DNA from: Cinclus cinclus
Taxonomy: Eukaryota > Chordata > Aves > Passeriformes > Cinclidae
Reading direction: 5' to 3'
Assembly (NCBI RefSeq): GCF_963662255.1
Contig: NC_085048.1
Span: 96,125,729-96,189,728, forward strand
Length of the DNA stretch: 64,000 nt
Each line of letters begins with the position of its first letter. Positions within the stretch are counted from its first letter, which is position 1. The notes beneath the pieces were generated by a model that saw only the letters and a program-made list of their open reading frames with translations, did not search any database and had not been told where the DNA came from. Position numbers and translations under genes: made by a program. This document shows, piece by piece, positions 12,201 to 26,131 of the stretch.

Positions 12201-15200
12201 AAAGACAGCTTCCTTTAAACAATCAAAGAATTCAGTAAAAGTTGCTCTTTTCTATATCCATGTGCTAATGAAGCCAAGACTGGACTAAAACCCCAAATTC
12301 CACTGCCCACAAGCCAGTAAGAAAACAAATTCATATTAGTAAGCCTACCACACCAGAGCACCAATTAACTGGTGACCTTCCACACCTGTAAAAGAAAGGA
12401 GGCAAGTTTCTAAAGCCCTGCTGTAGAACATCAAGAATAAGAACCCTAAGTCACTGTCATTTTAGAAATATTAAATGTGCAACAGCAGAGCAGAGGAACA
12501 GTTAATCCTTTCCCCTCTTCCAGAAAGTACGCACAAGAGCTGGCTATGGCAAACTCCAACCCTTGCCATACTTTCTCTGAAGAACTCTGAGAGACTCGAT
12601 GCCAACTCCTATTCCACTATTCCTGGTATATCATAAATAGCTACCTTGGGACACTTGAAGAGCTTTTGCCATTTGAACATGACAGAGCAAAAAGACAAAT
12701 TACAGCAATTTGTACAAAATGTTTCTGCTCAAATGAAACACAAAGTAAATGCAAATTATAATGAGGCAGCAAAATCACTCAGAAATATCCTTATTATTCA
12801 AACTGCCCCATAAATAACTTCTGATGCAAAGCATTATGTACTACATAAATCACACTGTGTCTCGGAATTAGTTGCTATCTGCAAAGTAATAGCTCATGAA
12901 TATGTCTTGAACTTTTCTTTTGCAGTACTATATAAAAAAAAAAAAATTCCACATTTCTCGTCTGGTATGTCATGACTAAGTTGCTGCAAAAACAGACTCT
13001 TCACTAACCAACCTCCTGGCACCCTGCAGAATGTGCTCAGAAGTTCTTAAGCAGTAAACACCAAAACAAAGTCAACAAAAAATGCAGAGCGCCCAGTCTT
13101 GATGGAAAGCTGACTTTTATTTAGCACACTTGCTCCAAAATCAGTCCTCAAAGGGCAGTTCAGAGTGCTAGTGAGACCAGGCAGGAAGCAGACACTCAGA
13201 AGCACCAGGCAGAATAAAAGGAGGGGTAGGAAGGGGGAATTTCCTGATCCACAGAAGTGGCAGTATTATGAAGCTGCCTACCTATACTGTCTTTTTCACC
13301 TTAATTGATGATTAAGTACAAGGTTTTAAGAGAACCTGCCTCAACCTTCAATTGAAACTTTTTTGAGGAATACCTATGCAGATACAACTTTCCAGGAGGT
13401 AATACCCAACATTAGTTGTAGATAATACTCAAAGAGTTTCTGGTTATCTCCGTTGACATCATATTTGACTTCCTAAAAGAACATAAAGTTTTATGGGTTA
13501 AGTTTCTAATGTAGCAATGATCTGAATTTTGCAGCCTGACAGTTACTTTCTCCAACACCACAACCACCAGTATTCCTCAAAGTCCACTCAAGCTAAATCC
13601 TAACATGCAGCAGGACACAGTGCAAACCTCTTCCATAAACAGGAAATATGAGAAAAGATTTAAATGTATGCATTTCAATTTATGTAAGACATTAAGACAT
13701 TCCAGGAAAATTTCTCTGAAATGTCAGTGGCATGCATAACACAGGGCTGCAGGAAAGATTTTGAAAAGGTGAGGTACAAACAAACCACTGTATGAGTTAA
13801 AAGAAGATTAATTTTTATGGAGGTCCAAGTTCAACACACATAAACAGTTGCTCAAAACACAATTCTGGCAAGCATCCACCTGACCACTGCAGCAAAGAGC
13901 ACTTCCCTTCTGAGAAATAAAACAATTGCCACTGCTTTATGCCATACAATGCTGAAGGTACAGGAGAGGGAGGAAAGAAGACATCACAGCAGCAGAAATA
14001 AGTTCACAGAAATAAGATTAGAAAGGTACCCAAACAGTATGCTGGAAATGTAAGCAAATAAATAAAGCCCTTAAAAACACAGAAGTTACAAGCCACCCAC
14101 ACCTTCAGGAATTTCCACAATAAACATTTCAAAAAACTTTGAAGAAAAAAAAAAAGTAATAGGAAAGAACACAAACATAAACCTGGATCCTAGAAACAGC
14201 TTTTCCACTGAATTTTTAAATCATCTTCACAAGTCACAGCTGTATCTCCATTTCTTTGCAGAGATATTTCATATGCTAATGACCACATACTTTTCTCAAA
14301 TAGGTTTTCAAGGTAATATATGCAAGTACCCAATATTACTGTAAATTATTTTCTCACCAGGAAAGTGATTGAAAAGAAAAAAAGTATATTTACAACCCTC
14401 ACAACCAGGAAATAAACACACATTTTAAAAGCATACTATAAAAGAGTGAAGCAAAATAAAGAAAACATTCTCTCTTGATATCTAACAAAAGCTACAGTAA
14501 ATGACGTATAAATATTAACCACATAATGCCCGCAAATAGTTTGGCTTTCTTTAGAAGCTCAGCAGCAAATATGAACTGCTTTAGTATCATGAGGGCATCA
14601 GAGAATCAACAATCTCCATTAACTGGGAGCAATATTAGGCTTAGAAATGCCTTCTTCCTACCAGAGAGATATGGCAATTTTGACTCATAGCTATTAAAAT
14701 CAATGCCTACCACATGATGAATCCATTCCCATTCAGATGCCTAAACTTTCTCAAATCTTGACACACCACCTGGGAAATGGTCTTTCAGCAAAGAGGCTAT
14801 TTTTCCCTCTAAGATAAAAAAGCAGCAGGGAAAATAGCACCTAGGTCTTTAAGTGGCTGGCACAGAAGAATATGGTCTGAGACAGACACTAAGACAAAGA
14901 GAAAGAAGAGAATCTGGCTTATTTGTCAATATTGAAATCCTGAGTCTGAAAATGTCACCAAGCAGCACACTTATAGACTTCAAATATTCCTGTCTAATGG
15001 GAATACTCTGAGAAGGGACATCAGGTAGTAGCAATGTAGCTCTTCTGCACTGTGTTTTACAAACACACCCACACAAAAGACCCCAAGCCCCTGAGGTAAG
15101 TTATTATGCTTAATTCAAATGTGCAGTTTGACCCTGCTTCTCTTGACAGTAATGAAAATTCTTCCAGGAGCTTTTAGGAGGGTGTTTGGGGGTTGTTATT

Positions 15201-15646
15201 AAAAACAATGATCAGCATACCAAGAAGAAATCCTTGTAGCTTTGCCAAAATTACTTAACTTACCATCTTCCATCTCCTACAAATTTCCTCTGACACTTCC
15301 CATAGGAAATGGATTTGTACCCCTGATGTTGGAACCATGCTAAGAATGACCTTTGCACCCTGTCACAGTAACAGCATGTGATTTCACATGCCAGGGACAG
15401 GGAACACAGAGCTGGAGAAGGTGTGTCCCAGAGAAACTGAGAATCTAAAGTAAAGCAGTAATAAATGATAGCCTAACATCAGCAAAAGTGCCATGCAAAT
15501 CTAGCAGTCATAAAGTTTTCTTTACTTCTTTCAGAATAAGTCGGATAACATCAAAACTACTAAAGAAAATACTTGCCCCAAACACATGAATTAATTTGAC
15601 CAACCTCAACTGACAGTGACATATTAAATTGTTTCTTTAAACTGGG

Positions 15647-15653
15647 GAAAAAC

Positions 15654-15685
<32 letters not shown>

Positions 15686-15686
15686 C
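15647..15686 (+). repeat. (AAAC)n-like A-rich microsatellite
   Basis: Repeated AAAAC/AAAC/AAC units end in a run of A. The A-rich strand is the plus strand, in keeping with the A over T bias left of the promoter. Confidence 0.8.
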
Positions 15687-17862
15687 TAAGAACAACCCAC
15701 ACCAGAAAAAAAGCACACCACCAAAATTCCCAAAAAGATGGAAACTCTCTCTGAAGTGAAAGAAACAAGACAAGAATCTTTCTTTTAGAGACAGAATTAC
15801 ATGTGCTTAATACCTAGGTTTTAAAGTGTAAAATTTCATTTTGCTCATCATGACTTGCCATCAGTAAGGATTATCAATAAACATTCTACTTCCTAATTAA
15901 GGTAGATGGAGAAAAAACATTCACAAGGTCACGTGGAATAAAATTATTCAAGTTTCGAATAATCATATGACATTTTGATGTGAACTAAAGATTTTAGTGC
16001 CAAATTCAGCCTGGTTAAGAGCTGAATGCATTGAGGTTTTAGAACCCATCAATGGCCAGCAACATATCAGGTAGAAACTTTTGTATTTATAACTATGACC
16101 GTACACATGGTTAAATATATTTACTGACAACATGAACTACATGACCAAGATAAAGCAAAAACTCTTTAGACCGGCTTGTTTCCTTATCAAGAAAACTTAA
16201 TGGTGAAATTAAAGCAAATTTTTAAGTAGTAATATCAAGACTTTTGTTGGAAGAGATTGCTTCCTTTTGGTAGTGCCAAGGACCACAAAATGAATGTAAT
16301 ATTGTCAGTAAGTAATACAAAGTCCATAAAACGATCTTAGCTTTGGAGAAGAAGAATGTAAAAAATTCAAGAAGAACATATCTAGACAATCAGCAAAGAG
16401 CAAATCATCAGCTCCTTGCCCCTGCTGCACACTTTTTTCTGCCCCAGAAAGTTTAAGCACTAGGCTATTACTGGTAAAATCAGATGACATCTCTGCTGCA
16501 TCAGAGGAAGAGACTTTGGGGCATTAGCAGGAGCTCCTGCAGCATATACTCAGCAGTGTAACTGCGCAGATACTCACTGAAGTAGCTAAGAAGCTACACC
16601 ACCAAAAGCAACTGGTTCCCAGACCATCTTCTCTGAAGTCAAAGTGTTGCTCAAGGATAAAGTAACCAAAAAAGAACAAGTTAATGAAATAACACACACC
16701 AGCTGTGGTAATACACACTGCATACCATTTTCTCTTGGCAATCTTAACTCTAAATAGTGTTCGCATTTTCAGAGAGTGAATTATCATTCGTGGAGATATT
16801 AAGTCACCCCTTATTTTCAGAAAAACCAGTAACATATAAGAAAATAGACAGTGCATTTTTTTAGCCAGGCTACTTAGATCCAGAAAAACCCACTCAACTA
16901 ATTTAACTTCAAGAATCAAATTATGACTTTTGCAAAAATGCAGAAACTTAGAAGTAAATCTTCTGTTACCCAGAAGTGGCTGTGAAGGTGAAAATAGTTG
17001 ATATTGGAGGTGGAATGACACAACGGCAAAATGATAATGGTTTTCTCTGCAAACTTCTGTTTGCATAGGAAGCAGCTTCTATAATTTCCTCTAATATATC
17101 AGTTCAGAGAGAAAACAAGTCTCTTTTGTGTCCATCCCTATCAAAATTATAAAAGGATCTTTTAAAATAATCACAAAACAGTACATCATGTGTTTTCTAA
17201 AAGTTGGGGGAAATAGAATGAAACTATTCCAAGTGTGTTAACATAAGAATCCTTGTCTTTCAGTTACAAAGTATACAACAAAAACAGTGTAAAGACATTG
17301 AGTGATACTCTGCCAAATACCACAGGACACACAAGACCAACACTTTGCTTCTGCAAGGAATTACCATCATCAAAATCAGATAGTTAATTTGAAGACCCCT
17401 CTTCATGATTCAAAACCTTTTCATAGCAAAAAGAAAAGTCTTGGAAACTGTTATGGGAAAAAATAAGGCTCACTGAATTTCTACACCAAACACCTATCAG
17501 AAGAAGCTGGTAGCCTCAAAGCTTGTTTCAAAATTGTAGCTCGTCTGTATGCTAGAGGGAATCTAAGAGGCAACCAGCCTGGAACACAGGAGCTGTATGT
17601 AGTAGGTGAAGCCACAGAAGTCTGGGCTGCCATAATCCCAGCCCCTTTCTTTTATACAAACACCACTATAATATCTTCATAAAACAATACTGAGAGATTT
17701 CAACGTGCTTTTGCAGGTTGGTTGTTAACTGGACTGTGTCCCTCTGCCCATGCAAACACCAGCAGAACAAAGATCAGTGGATTTAGTCAGACTTAAGACA
17801 CCCTCAAGTCAGCCCCCACCCAAGATAAAACCAGTGAGTCGCAATCAAAATGTGACTTCTAT

Positions 17863-17881
17863 TTCCTCCTCCTCCTCCTCT
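17863..17881 (+). repeat. (TCC)n microsatellite
   Basis: Six TCC-type units inside the intron. It is short and low complexity. Confidence 0.8.
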
Positions 17882-18174
17882 TGTTACTATGTGTCCTGCA
17901 AAACATCCAGACAACACAGCGCTTTATTTACAAAAGGCAGCGTGGTAAAGGTGAAGGAACTTTAATGAGCACGACCAGGAAATACCTTGGGACTGTGGTG
18001 TCCCCACAGCACAAATTATATTTTCTTAAACCACTGAGCAGACAAAAGCGATTGCCATCCTTCCTATTACTTTTTTAGTTTAGGTTCAGGTATTAAAATG
18101 ATAAAGCTGTCTTCACACTTAAGTCTCATCCTTTTGAGACTACATGAGTAAACAGATCACTGTCTCCAGTCTCA

Positions 18175-18222
18175 GTCTCCAGTTCTACAAAAGCCCAAGT
18201 CTCCAGTTTTACAAAAGCTAAC
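18175..18222 (+). repeat. 24-bp tandem duplication
   Basis: GTCTCCAGTTYTACAAAAGC occurs twice in direct succession with a unit of 24 bp and only one or two differences. A further partial GTCTCCAGTCTCA precedes it, suggesting replication slippage. Confidence 0.75.
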
Positions 18223-19974
18223 ATGGCAAAATGATAAATAATAGTAAATCAATCGATCTAATAAGAAATGTGTAGGGTGTTTACAGGAAACACTGTATGG
18301 ATGCACCTGTGGGTAAAGCCTGTGTGTATTTTTCACACAGGTGACAACTTTCTACTACCATTCTCCACACACAATCTCTGTATTATGAATCCAGCCAAGA
18401 AAATCATGAAAGCTTGGGGATGACTGAGGAAAAACAAAGAAAAAATACCAATCCAAATCCAGAAACCAAGATTCTGGCAATGGGAAGATCAGACTGACAC
18501 ATGGATATCCACACCATATTAAGAAACACAAACTGAGATTCAGATGGGATGCAAAGCAACAGAATGGAAGCAAGGAAGAAATGCACAAGGCCTCATCCGA
18601 GAAGGTAGTAAGCTCCTTTGGAATAACACTTGCTATGGAAAACCACAGAGAAAGAAGAGGAAAGACTCAGAAATAGAGACCTGCCGGCCCTCTACCACAT
18701 CCTCCTCCAAGCCTCGAACTCTGAGACTGAAAGGAAACTGAACAAAAGACCAACGAAGAATTGCTGCTCTAATCCCACAACATTTGAAGGAAATGTAATT
18801 GCTTTTCTTAGCATTTACATTTACAAATGCTTTTTCCTCTCCCACTTGGAATACCACACTAAACTCACTTTTTATCTCGAAGAAAAAAAATTACTGTACA
18901 TTTCTACTAAATTGCTGAGCAAAACACTCTTTTTCCCTCAAAACGGCCTACAAAAATACCACAGTTCATGACATCTACAAGGTCCCCATGAAAAACTTTT
19001 CAAAAAGTTGCCAAGTGAAGGTGAAGAAGAAGCTGATCCCTAAGAATAAAAGAAATCTGCAGTATTAACAAAGCTAATTTAAATCAAACTGGAAGTCTGG
19101 ATATGGATAAGGAAGAATTATGAAACACAAAGTCATAGGAGTCTGGATATACCTCATGTGGATATTATCCATAGTGACTGCTAGTAAACCTAATTAGGCT
19201 GTATTACTAGAAATAAAGCAAACTGACCTGTCTGAATAGAAGATTTTTGCAGTTAATAGTAAGCCTAATGTCATGTTTAAACTATTTGAAATAAAAATCT
19301 TGTCGTTAACAAAAGATTGCACATGACTGACCTAAATCACTTGCATTTTTTAAAGATTTTGGTCCACATTAGTGGCATTCCCAAGCTTAATGAGGATTTT
19401 AGAAAAATAACGTGTTGAGGTAAGTTAGACTAGAGCAGAACAAAATATTCCAGTTTTTCAGCCAGAAAAAGAAAATCAAATTGAACAAGTGCAAATGCTT
19501 ATGGAAGGAATGCCTGCTTTGCCAAAAGATAAAACTTAAAGAGTCTAGAAACTGGCCTTTTCTTTCAATCCTTCCTCAGCTATCCATCTCTTTTAGTCAG
19601 GTTTTAGAGCTTAGCAGCAGGATCTAATTGCTTCTGGAAGTTTTCTGCACAAATGGAGACTGTAATTTTTTACAGGATAAAAGCAATTAGGGATGCTAAG
19701 AAGATAATATTTTTCAAAGACACATCCAGGATCATTTATTACAGTTCACTTTCAGAAAATAATATGGGAAAAATTATTTCCAGGATAGAAGCCTACACCC
19801 ACTTTATTCATGAGAAAATTTCAAAACAACACTGGTCTCTCCAGCCACAGGTATGACTCAGTAGAGAAATTACTGTTATTTGCTGAGGCTATTCAGGATT
19901 CAAGCACTCATCTATGGGTGTAAGGTAGAGCTTCAAAAAGAAAGGGCTTCTACTCGTCTTTGTAAAAAAAAAGA

Positions 19975-19998
19975 ATATATATATATATATATATATAT
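19975..19998. repeat. (AT)12 microsatellite
   Basis: Twelve AT units flanked symmetrically by GA and TC, so GAATAT to ATATTC is a perfect palindrome. A run of A precedes it. Confidence 0.9.
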
Positions 19999-22074
19999 TC
20001 TAAGAACTGAACTATTTTGGACCAATTAAGCTCATTGCTTTCAGAACACAATACCCACACTTTAGTCAACTGTGACATAATAATATGCTGCAGGTTATAT
20101 AAAAAAAAAAATACATCAGTAAAGTCCAGGAGAGATGGGCCAAAAGACAAGGAAGGTACATACACAGCCTCATATCCTACAGAGAGGTTAAAAATTCAAA
20201 CACACCTTCAGCAGTATATCTTACAGTTACAATCATACCATAAAAAAAACTTCTACTGGATTAACCCTTAAACATGAAATGTCCTAGCAACAGGGAATTT
20301 ATTGTGTTGTCATGAGGTTCATAATGCCCACTGAGCAGACTAACTCAAATAATTGTATTTCTCCATTTGTCCCCATTAGACCAAAGCATGCAAGGAATTT
20401 CTGTACAGAATAAAGGCATTTCTAAAATTCCTGGAAACTAAGTATTAGTTAGCTTTCTATCTAAGCAAGCCATGCTCCTTTGCAACAAACAGGACATTAG
20501 TGACAGAAGTCAGTCATCCTGAAGGCACATACCCCAAATATGCCCCAAAATAGGCAGCCTTGGTGTACTTCCAAACTTCCCCTGCCCAACAGAACAAAAA
20601 GGCCAAAAAGAACACCCTTTAAACTTACTTCTACTTAAAATTAAGGAGGTTAAAAAGAACCATTTAGAGTCATTAAAATGTGCAAAGAAACAAACATGTT
20701 ACAATGGATTAATGCCTCGCTTTACTGGAAACTAATAAAAGACAAGTAAAATTAACTAGATAGTCTCTCAGCTTATTTGATCACATCAGAAGCGTTGATA
20801 AACTTACAGTAATTAGTTTGCTGTGTTCAAGGAAAGAATCGAAACTGAAATAAATGTAGGGGAAAAAAAAAATCACAATTTAAAAGGCATGGACCTTAAA
20901 CACAGAGGTACCTAACACTAAGGCCTGCATGAGCAACCATTCTTCTACATATTTCCCTGACATTACTGTTTCCTTCTTTTTCAAGTAATTTGGTATATAG
21001 AACTGCATCTGTATAAAATATGTTTATACAATATTCTGAAACAGAGATTTGAAGGTCATTTCTATTTGAGAGTACTAAAAGAACTTTCTTCTTTCACCCA
21101 AATCAATAAAAAACATTTAATTGTTGGCTGCAGCTGTGTAACAGAAACAATAGATTACATAAAATAAGCAGTAAAGTGTTACTGTAAACAATGTCAGAAA
21201 TTTATGTGTCAAGAATGCCACAATGTCTTCTACATTGATGGAGCCCCATCAGTTCATATGGCTCAGCCGCAAGCAATGAAATAACTCACACTTAAAATTA
21301 CAAATATGCCTAACCACATTAAGTGGCCTTGACAATCATGATGCTCATTCTTTCCCAGAAAGAACTGAATAACTGGTTTTTCTTACATCAGACCAGGAGG
21401 TATTCCCATTTTTATGACTAGAATAAAAAGAAGTTGATAACTTTTAGAATGCAATTAGGGGAAAAAAAGAAGTATTTCTAACAGGTTAGATAGTACTAAG
21501 GTCAGAGAGCACTGAAGTCTTTTAAGCAGTAAAAGTCTTTTAAGAATACTTTAAAAAAAAAACCAAAACAACAAAACTTGAAAATGTTGATTGCTAAGTC
21601 TTTTACTGTCTGCTAAGAATAGGACCTAAATGAACGTTCTATAACAACCTGTTTTAAGAACAAAATATAAACAACTCATAGCTGAAAATGACCATGATTT
21701 TGTTCAGGACCTATATAGAGATGAAGAAGTGCAGTAGCCTGGAGACAAGATTTTGTTTTCTTTTGTAACTAATACGCAAAAACAAACCTAGCTCAAAAAG
21801 GGGCTTACCATTTTTTCTTAAGAAAAACCATGAGAGATCACCAGAAAATAACACAATCTCTCCACAACTCATTCTTGAAAAGTTGGTTGTATGGCTCATA
21901 GAATCATTTTCAATATCCAAAACACATGCTGCACAACTGAATAACAGAAGTATGAGACCGATGATGACAGTCTAGTGTATGACCATACCAGCACTGCATA
22001 AACACTACACATTTCAGTTCTACTAGAGATTAAATGAGAACAATTTAATCCATCTTCTAAAGCTTTCGTCAGTA

Positions 22075-22157
22075 GGAAAAAAAGAAAGAAAAAACCTAAC
22101 AAAAAACCAAACCAAACAAAAATAACTAACTGAACAAAACCAACCAAACAAAAATTT
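22075..22157 (+). repeat. A-rich low-complexity tract (AAAC/AACC)
   Basis: About 80 bases made almost only of A and C with scattered AAAG, AACC and AACT units. Frames read across it on the minus strand give Phe/Leu/Trp-rich strings that are artefacts. Confidence 0.75.
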
Positions 22158-23090
22158 TTCTAAAGGACAGTTTACATTTTCCAACAAGAGCACAGATTTA
22201 ATCAAGTCACTGACCTCACCACGGTATTGGTAGAGCCCTCCATCTTCCCTCACTTTAATCACCACATATTTTGAGGTTTATTCTACTATTCTCTCAATAC
22301 ATCCTAAATAACATTGTTTTCGTTTCTTTTTAAAAACAATTCAAACTGGAGCCATTGGAAAGAAAGTTTTCCCAGAACCAAAACAACTCCAAAAGATCTC
22401 CAAAAGCTTATTCTTATCGCTATAGTTCTCTCTCAAGTTCACCTTATCAGCCTTCGTTACCTCCCTTACACTCCTGAGTCAGCATGGCAACTCACACACA
22501 AGTAGAAAAGAAAAAGCAAAGTGCTTGGAATTCTCAGCAGCTTTTTCTGGTAAGCTCCAGTTGCTATAATTAGACAAGCCCTTTTCTAGATCACAAATAC
22601 AACTATCAATAGAGATAAAAATGAAAACTAGCATCAAATACATACAACAAGCCAAATCTAAATGTTCCAGTTTTTTCCTGTTATCTCAAAATGTGCCCTG
22701 ATTTAACCCTCAGAACACAAATACAATGGCTGTTTCCATGGCTGTGGTAGCATATAAGATACCTATGTAGTATAAACAACAAAATAAAATCATCTTATTA
22801 ACAAGTCACAAAACTAATACTGTATAAGAATAGGGAATGCAATTATGTTTTCACTTAAAGCCAAAGATAGGATTTTAGATGCAAAGCAGCTTCTGAATCA
22901 CAAAATAATTAACCTGACACTTCTAACCAGTCTAATGTTATTTCAAGCAGCAAAAAAGACTGAAATCCTACAAGAATTTAAAACTCAACTTCACATTGAA
23001 GAGACCTTACTTTCTACACTTCCTGAGTTAAACTTGCAGTATCAACCCAAAATACAAACAATCAGTTCAGATCTCAGTTCTTTTATCCTG

Positions 23091-23115
23091 ATAACTTATT
23101 TTAAAAATAAGTTAT
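23091..23115. repeat. Near-perfect palindrome, 12-bp arms
   Basis: ATAACTTATTTT, a single A, then AAAATAAGTTAT: 25 bases with perfect 12-bp arms. The AT-rich palindrome lies in CDC42BPA intron 1 and could extrude as a cruciform. Confidence 0.8.
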
Positions 23116-23824
23116 AGTTCTAGATTACAAGTTCATAAAGTAGCCCTAAAAGATCTAAGCACTAGAACATGAAGCTTCTTAGTTCCCCTAAATATAGCAG
23201 CAGTCACATGGCTGTCATTAAGACATTAGCCTTTTCCACGGCAGAATACCTCCTAAACATTTCCCCCAAAAAATCAGATTATGGCTCAGTGTTACATGAA
23301 ATACAGCAGATAACATCCCAGACCCAGAACAGTCTGTATAAAAATACATATCCACAAATGCAACCTCAGCTCAAACCCTCCACAAAACCAAACAGTACCA
23401 CCTCAAAACTACATGGCTGAAAATCAAGAAAAAATTTGTTGTTCAACATGAGTCTGTGATCATTGAACAGCTGTTTATTAGCCTTTTCTTAAAATTAACA
23501 GACTATAAAATAATATTTACTTCTAGAAAGAATAATTTATTTTTTAAAAAAGTAGTTTAAGATGAAAAACAGTTCTCAGGAGTAAATTTGCACTGTGCAT
23601 TTTGTAAACACAGAAACATACCAGTTCTTACCAGTACCCTGACCAGTTCAAAAATATTCAGATTGCACTCTTCAGAGTAACTGAGCAAATCTGTGGATGT
23701 TTGGCAGAAACCCACAAAATGCCAGCATCCAACTGACATCCACTAGTAGATATACCAGGGCCCAAGTTTTATTCCACTGATGGAATAAATAAATTAATAC
23801 CCACTATTTTATATGGTACATTCA

Positions 23825-23998
23825 AAACCTAGAGCGCTTTACATGCAGCAGCTTTCAAAATTCCCTGGTGTAAAATCTGTGCTATTTTCCCTGCTGTTCA
23901 AATAAAGAAGCTGAAAAAGCTGAGTTGAAAGCACTTCAACACTGAGTCCTTTAGAGAGGTGAGGGCAGAGTCCATGATTTCTGGCTGCCAGCCTTCCA
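23825..23998 (-). mobile_element. MIR-like SINE relic
   Basis: The plus strand reads like the antisense of MIR: CCTAGAGCGCTTTACATGCA, then a degraded segment, AAGAAGCTGAAAAAGCTGAG, TTGAAAGCACTTCAAC, and GGGCAGAGTCCATGATTTCT GGCTGCCAG. The order is that of MIR, but divergence is high. Confidence 0.45.
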
Positions 23999-24760
23999 CT
24001 TCTGCCACTACTCAGCACATCTCTGACTTTAAAACCACATATAACCTCTTCCTAATCAACCACTTGCATTGTTTCTCCTTCTGGGGAGAGAAATACGAGA
24101 AGCCATGATTCTATCAAAGCACAGGGTACCCTCAGCAGCTCCACTGCACCAGAGCACTGGAGGGTACCCGACCTCTCTAAGAGCCTGATTTTGCCAACTC
24201 CCTGATTCCAAGAGGAATGCCAGAGACCGTCAGTTTCACTTGGAAGGCTAGCCCTCAGAGGAGACAGACACTCCTGCGAGTGTCTGCAGGATAAAGACAT
24301 CATTCACACAGACATTTCCACCAGCAGGTACTAGCAACAGCTGGCTCTTCCATGACACCTCACAAACCCTTCTGAAAAAGCTCCCAGGGCAGAAGCCTGG
24401 ACAGCAGAGCTGGGAGCAGGCAGAGGACCAGAGCAGCTCAGCCCTGCAAACAGGAGCAACTGTTCTCTGAAGCCTAAGAGTCCTGCTAAGACACAGCTGG
24501 AGCATGAGAGTGGAAAAATAGCAGGAAAAATTGCCCAGCAAGAAGCCTTATTCCAGTTCAACCTTTCCAAAACAGTTTATTATTTCCATCAGCAGACGGG
24601 AAAGCTTATTACAGAAATCTTCAGGTACTGTCAGAGCCTTGCAATGATGCATTTACCCATCAAACAACCACCACTGAACACACCAACACCCAGTACAATG
24701 GCTCCTAAACACATTGCTGCTCTGATCATCTGATCAGATCATTATCATGGTTAACTTGGG

Positions 24761-24780
24761 TATTATTATTATTATTATTT
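24761..24780 (+). repeat. (ATT)n microsatellite
   Basis: Six TATTAT-type units. About 20 bp before it is a cluster of overlapping TGATCA motifs (24722-24741). Confidence 0.8.
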
Positions 24781-25659
24781 ACAGGGTATCAGCTGGCTAG
24801 ATCCAGTGCAGACTACACTAAGCTCCTGCATAGAAAATGCCCTTGGAGCCATCATATTTTCCCAGTCTTTCACAGCTTCTGTATGCCAGTGACAGTTTTA
24901 GAGGGAAGATTCTTCAGAAGTACTTTTAATTACTATTTCCTCCTTAGCTAGAATGCATTAATTATAGCCTGTTCCTCCAGATAATAAGAAAACAAAAAAC
25001 AGTGCAATATGAACACTAAAAGAAACTTAATTACTGAATCAGATGTCCTTTAGATGTCAGTATGACTACAGAGAGGAGCAGGAAAATAAAACACACACAT
25101 ATCAGCCTCAAGTTGTTAGATCAGTTATCAAAACAATGTCTTTCCCCAGCAATTTCATTTTGAAGAGCTCAACGACCTAATTAATCAAATGCTTGTTACG
25201 TGTTTCAAAAATATGCTTTTTTAAATAAAGGAAGCCTGCTGATGTATTTATTACAAAGCAAATGTGAGAAATGGTTCTGTATGCAAGTACAGAAGTGCAG
25301 CATGACTTTGAAGTTTGAAGGTCAGATACACACCATTCTCATCAAGGTTCTTATGTCAGACTGCATCTTCTGGTTTACATCTGAGTTGAGGAGGAGGAAG
25401 AAAGGGAATTTAAAAGAAAAAAATAGAGTCAACCAGCTCTGTGACAACTTAAGAAGAACTGGCACAATAGCATTCATCTGCTTTCCTTTAAAAATCTACT
25501 AATACCCTATCTCCCACAAAATGAAAAGTCTGCCAGGGACACACAGTTTCATTCTGCTTTTCAGTTTTGTTTTTGCTGATTAAAAACACGATCTATTTAA
25601 GTCAGCAACAATTTAATATTAAAGAAGAGAATGTCATCTTCTCCATTTTCACAGATGTC

Positions 25660-25782
25660 TCAAACCCTTATAATTTCAGAAAGCTACAGGATTTTCTTGT
25701 TGATCAACATATTTTATTTTATAGCAGTATAGATTCAACTGGAGAAGCAAATCAGGGTATTGTGCACTGATATTTTTCCAGG
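25660..25782 (+). repeat. Copy A of an unrecognised ~122-bp element
   Basis: This segment aligns in the same orientation with 28248-28369. Over the central 68 bases (from the GGAT at 25689) I count 53 identities without a gap, including shared blocks TTTTATTTTA, ATAGA-TCAACTG and AGAAGCA. Weaker similarity extends to both ends with one single-base indel. Copy A reads open in one frame, but copy B has a stop in that frame and the differences show no codon-position bias, so the element is probably not coding. Both copies end in a pyrimidine-rich stretch and CAGG. I do not recognise the family. Confidence 0.75.
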
Positions 25783-26131
25783 CATCACGGAATTTATCCC
25801 TCACCGTTCCATATTCCCAGCAACGTTAGGATACAAAACTCAACAGCTGGGCCTGAAGGCAAACCAATATGCTTCGAATACAAGAGCTCGATCCATGTCA
25901 AAAAAGGAAAAATAAAAATACGAAGCATGTTTTACATGTATACCTCAAAGACAAAAAAAACCAATATAGATTTCTTTTTAGCACCACCACATTTAAATAC
26001 AGTGAAACTGATAACACTTCCCAGTAAAACACTGAGTTTTATAAACAATCCCCTCTCACACATAAATAACAGAGACATTATACAAAGCAGACAGGAACAT
26101 GGACGGATGTACACAAAATAAACACATTCAA

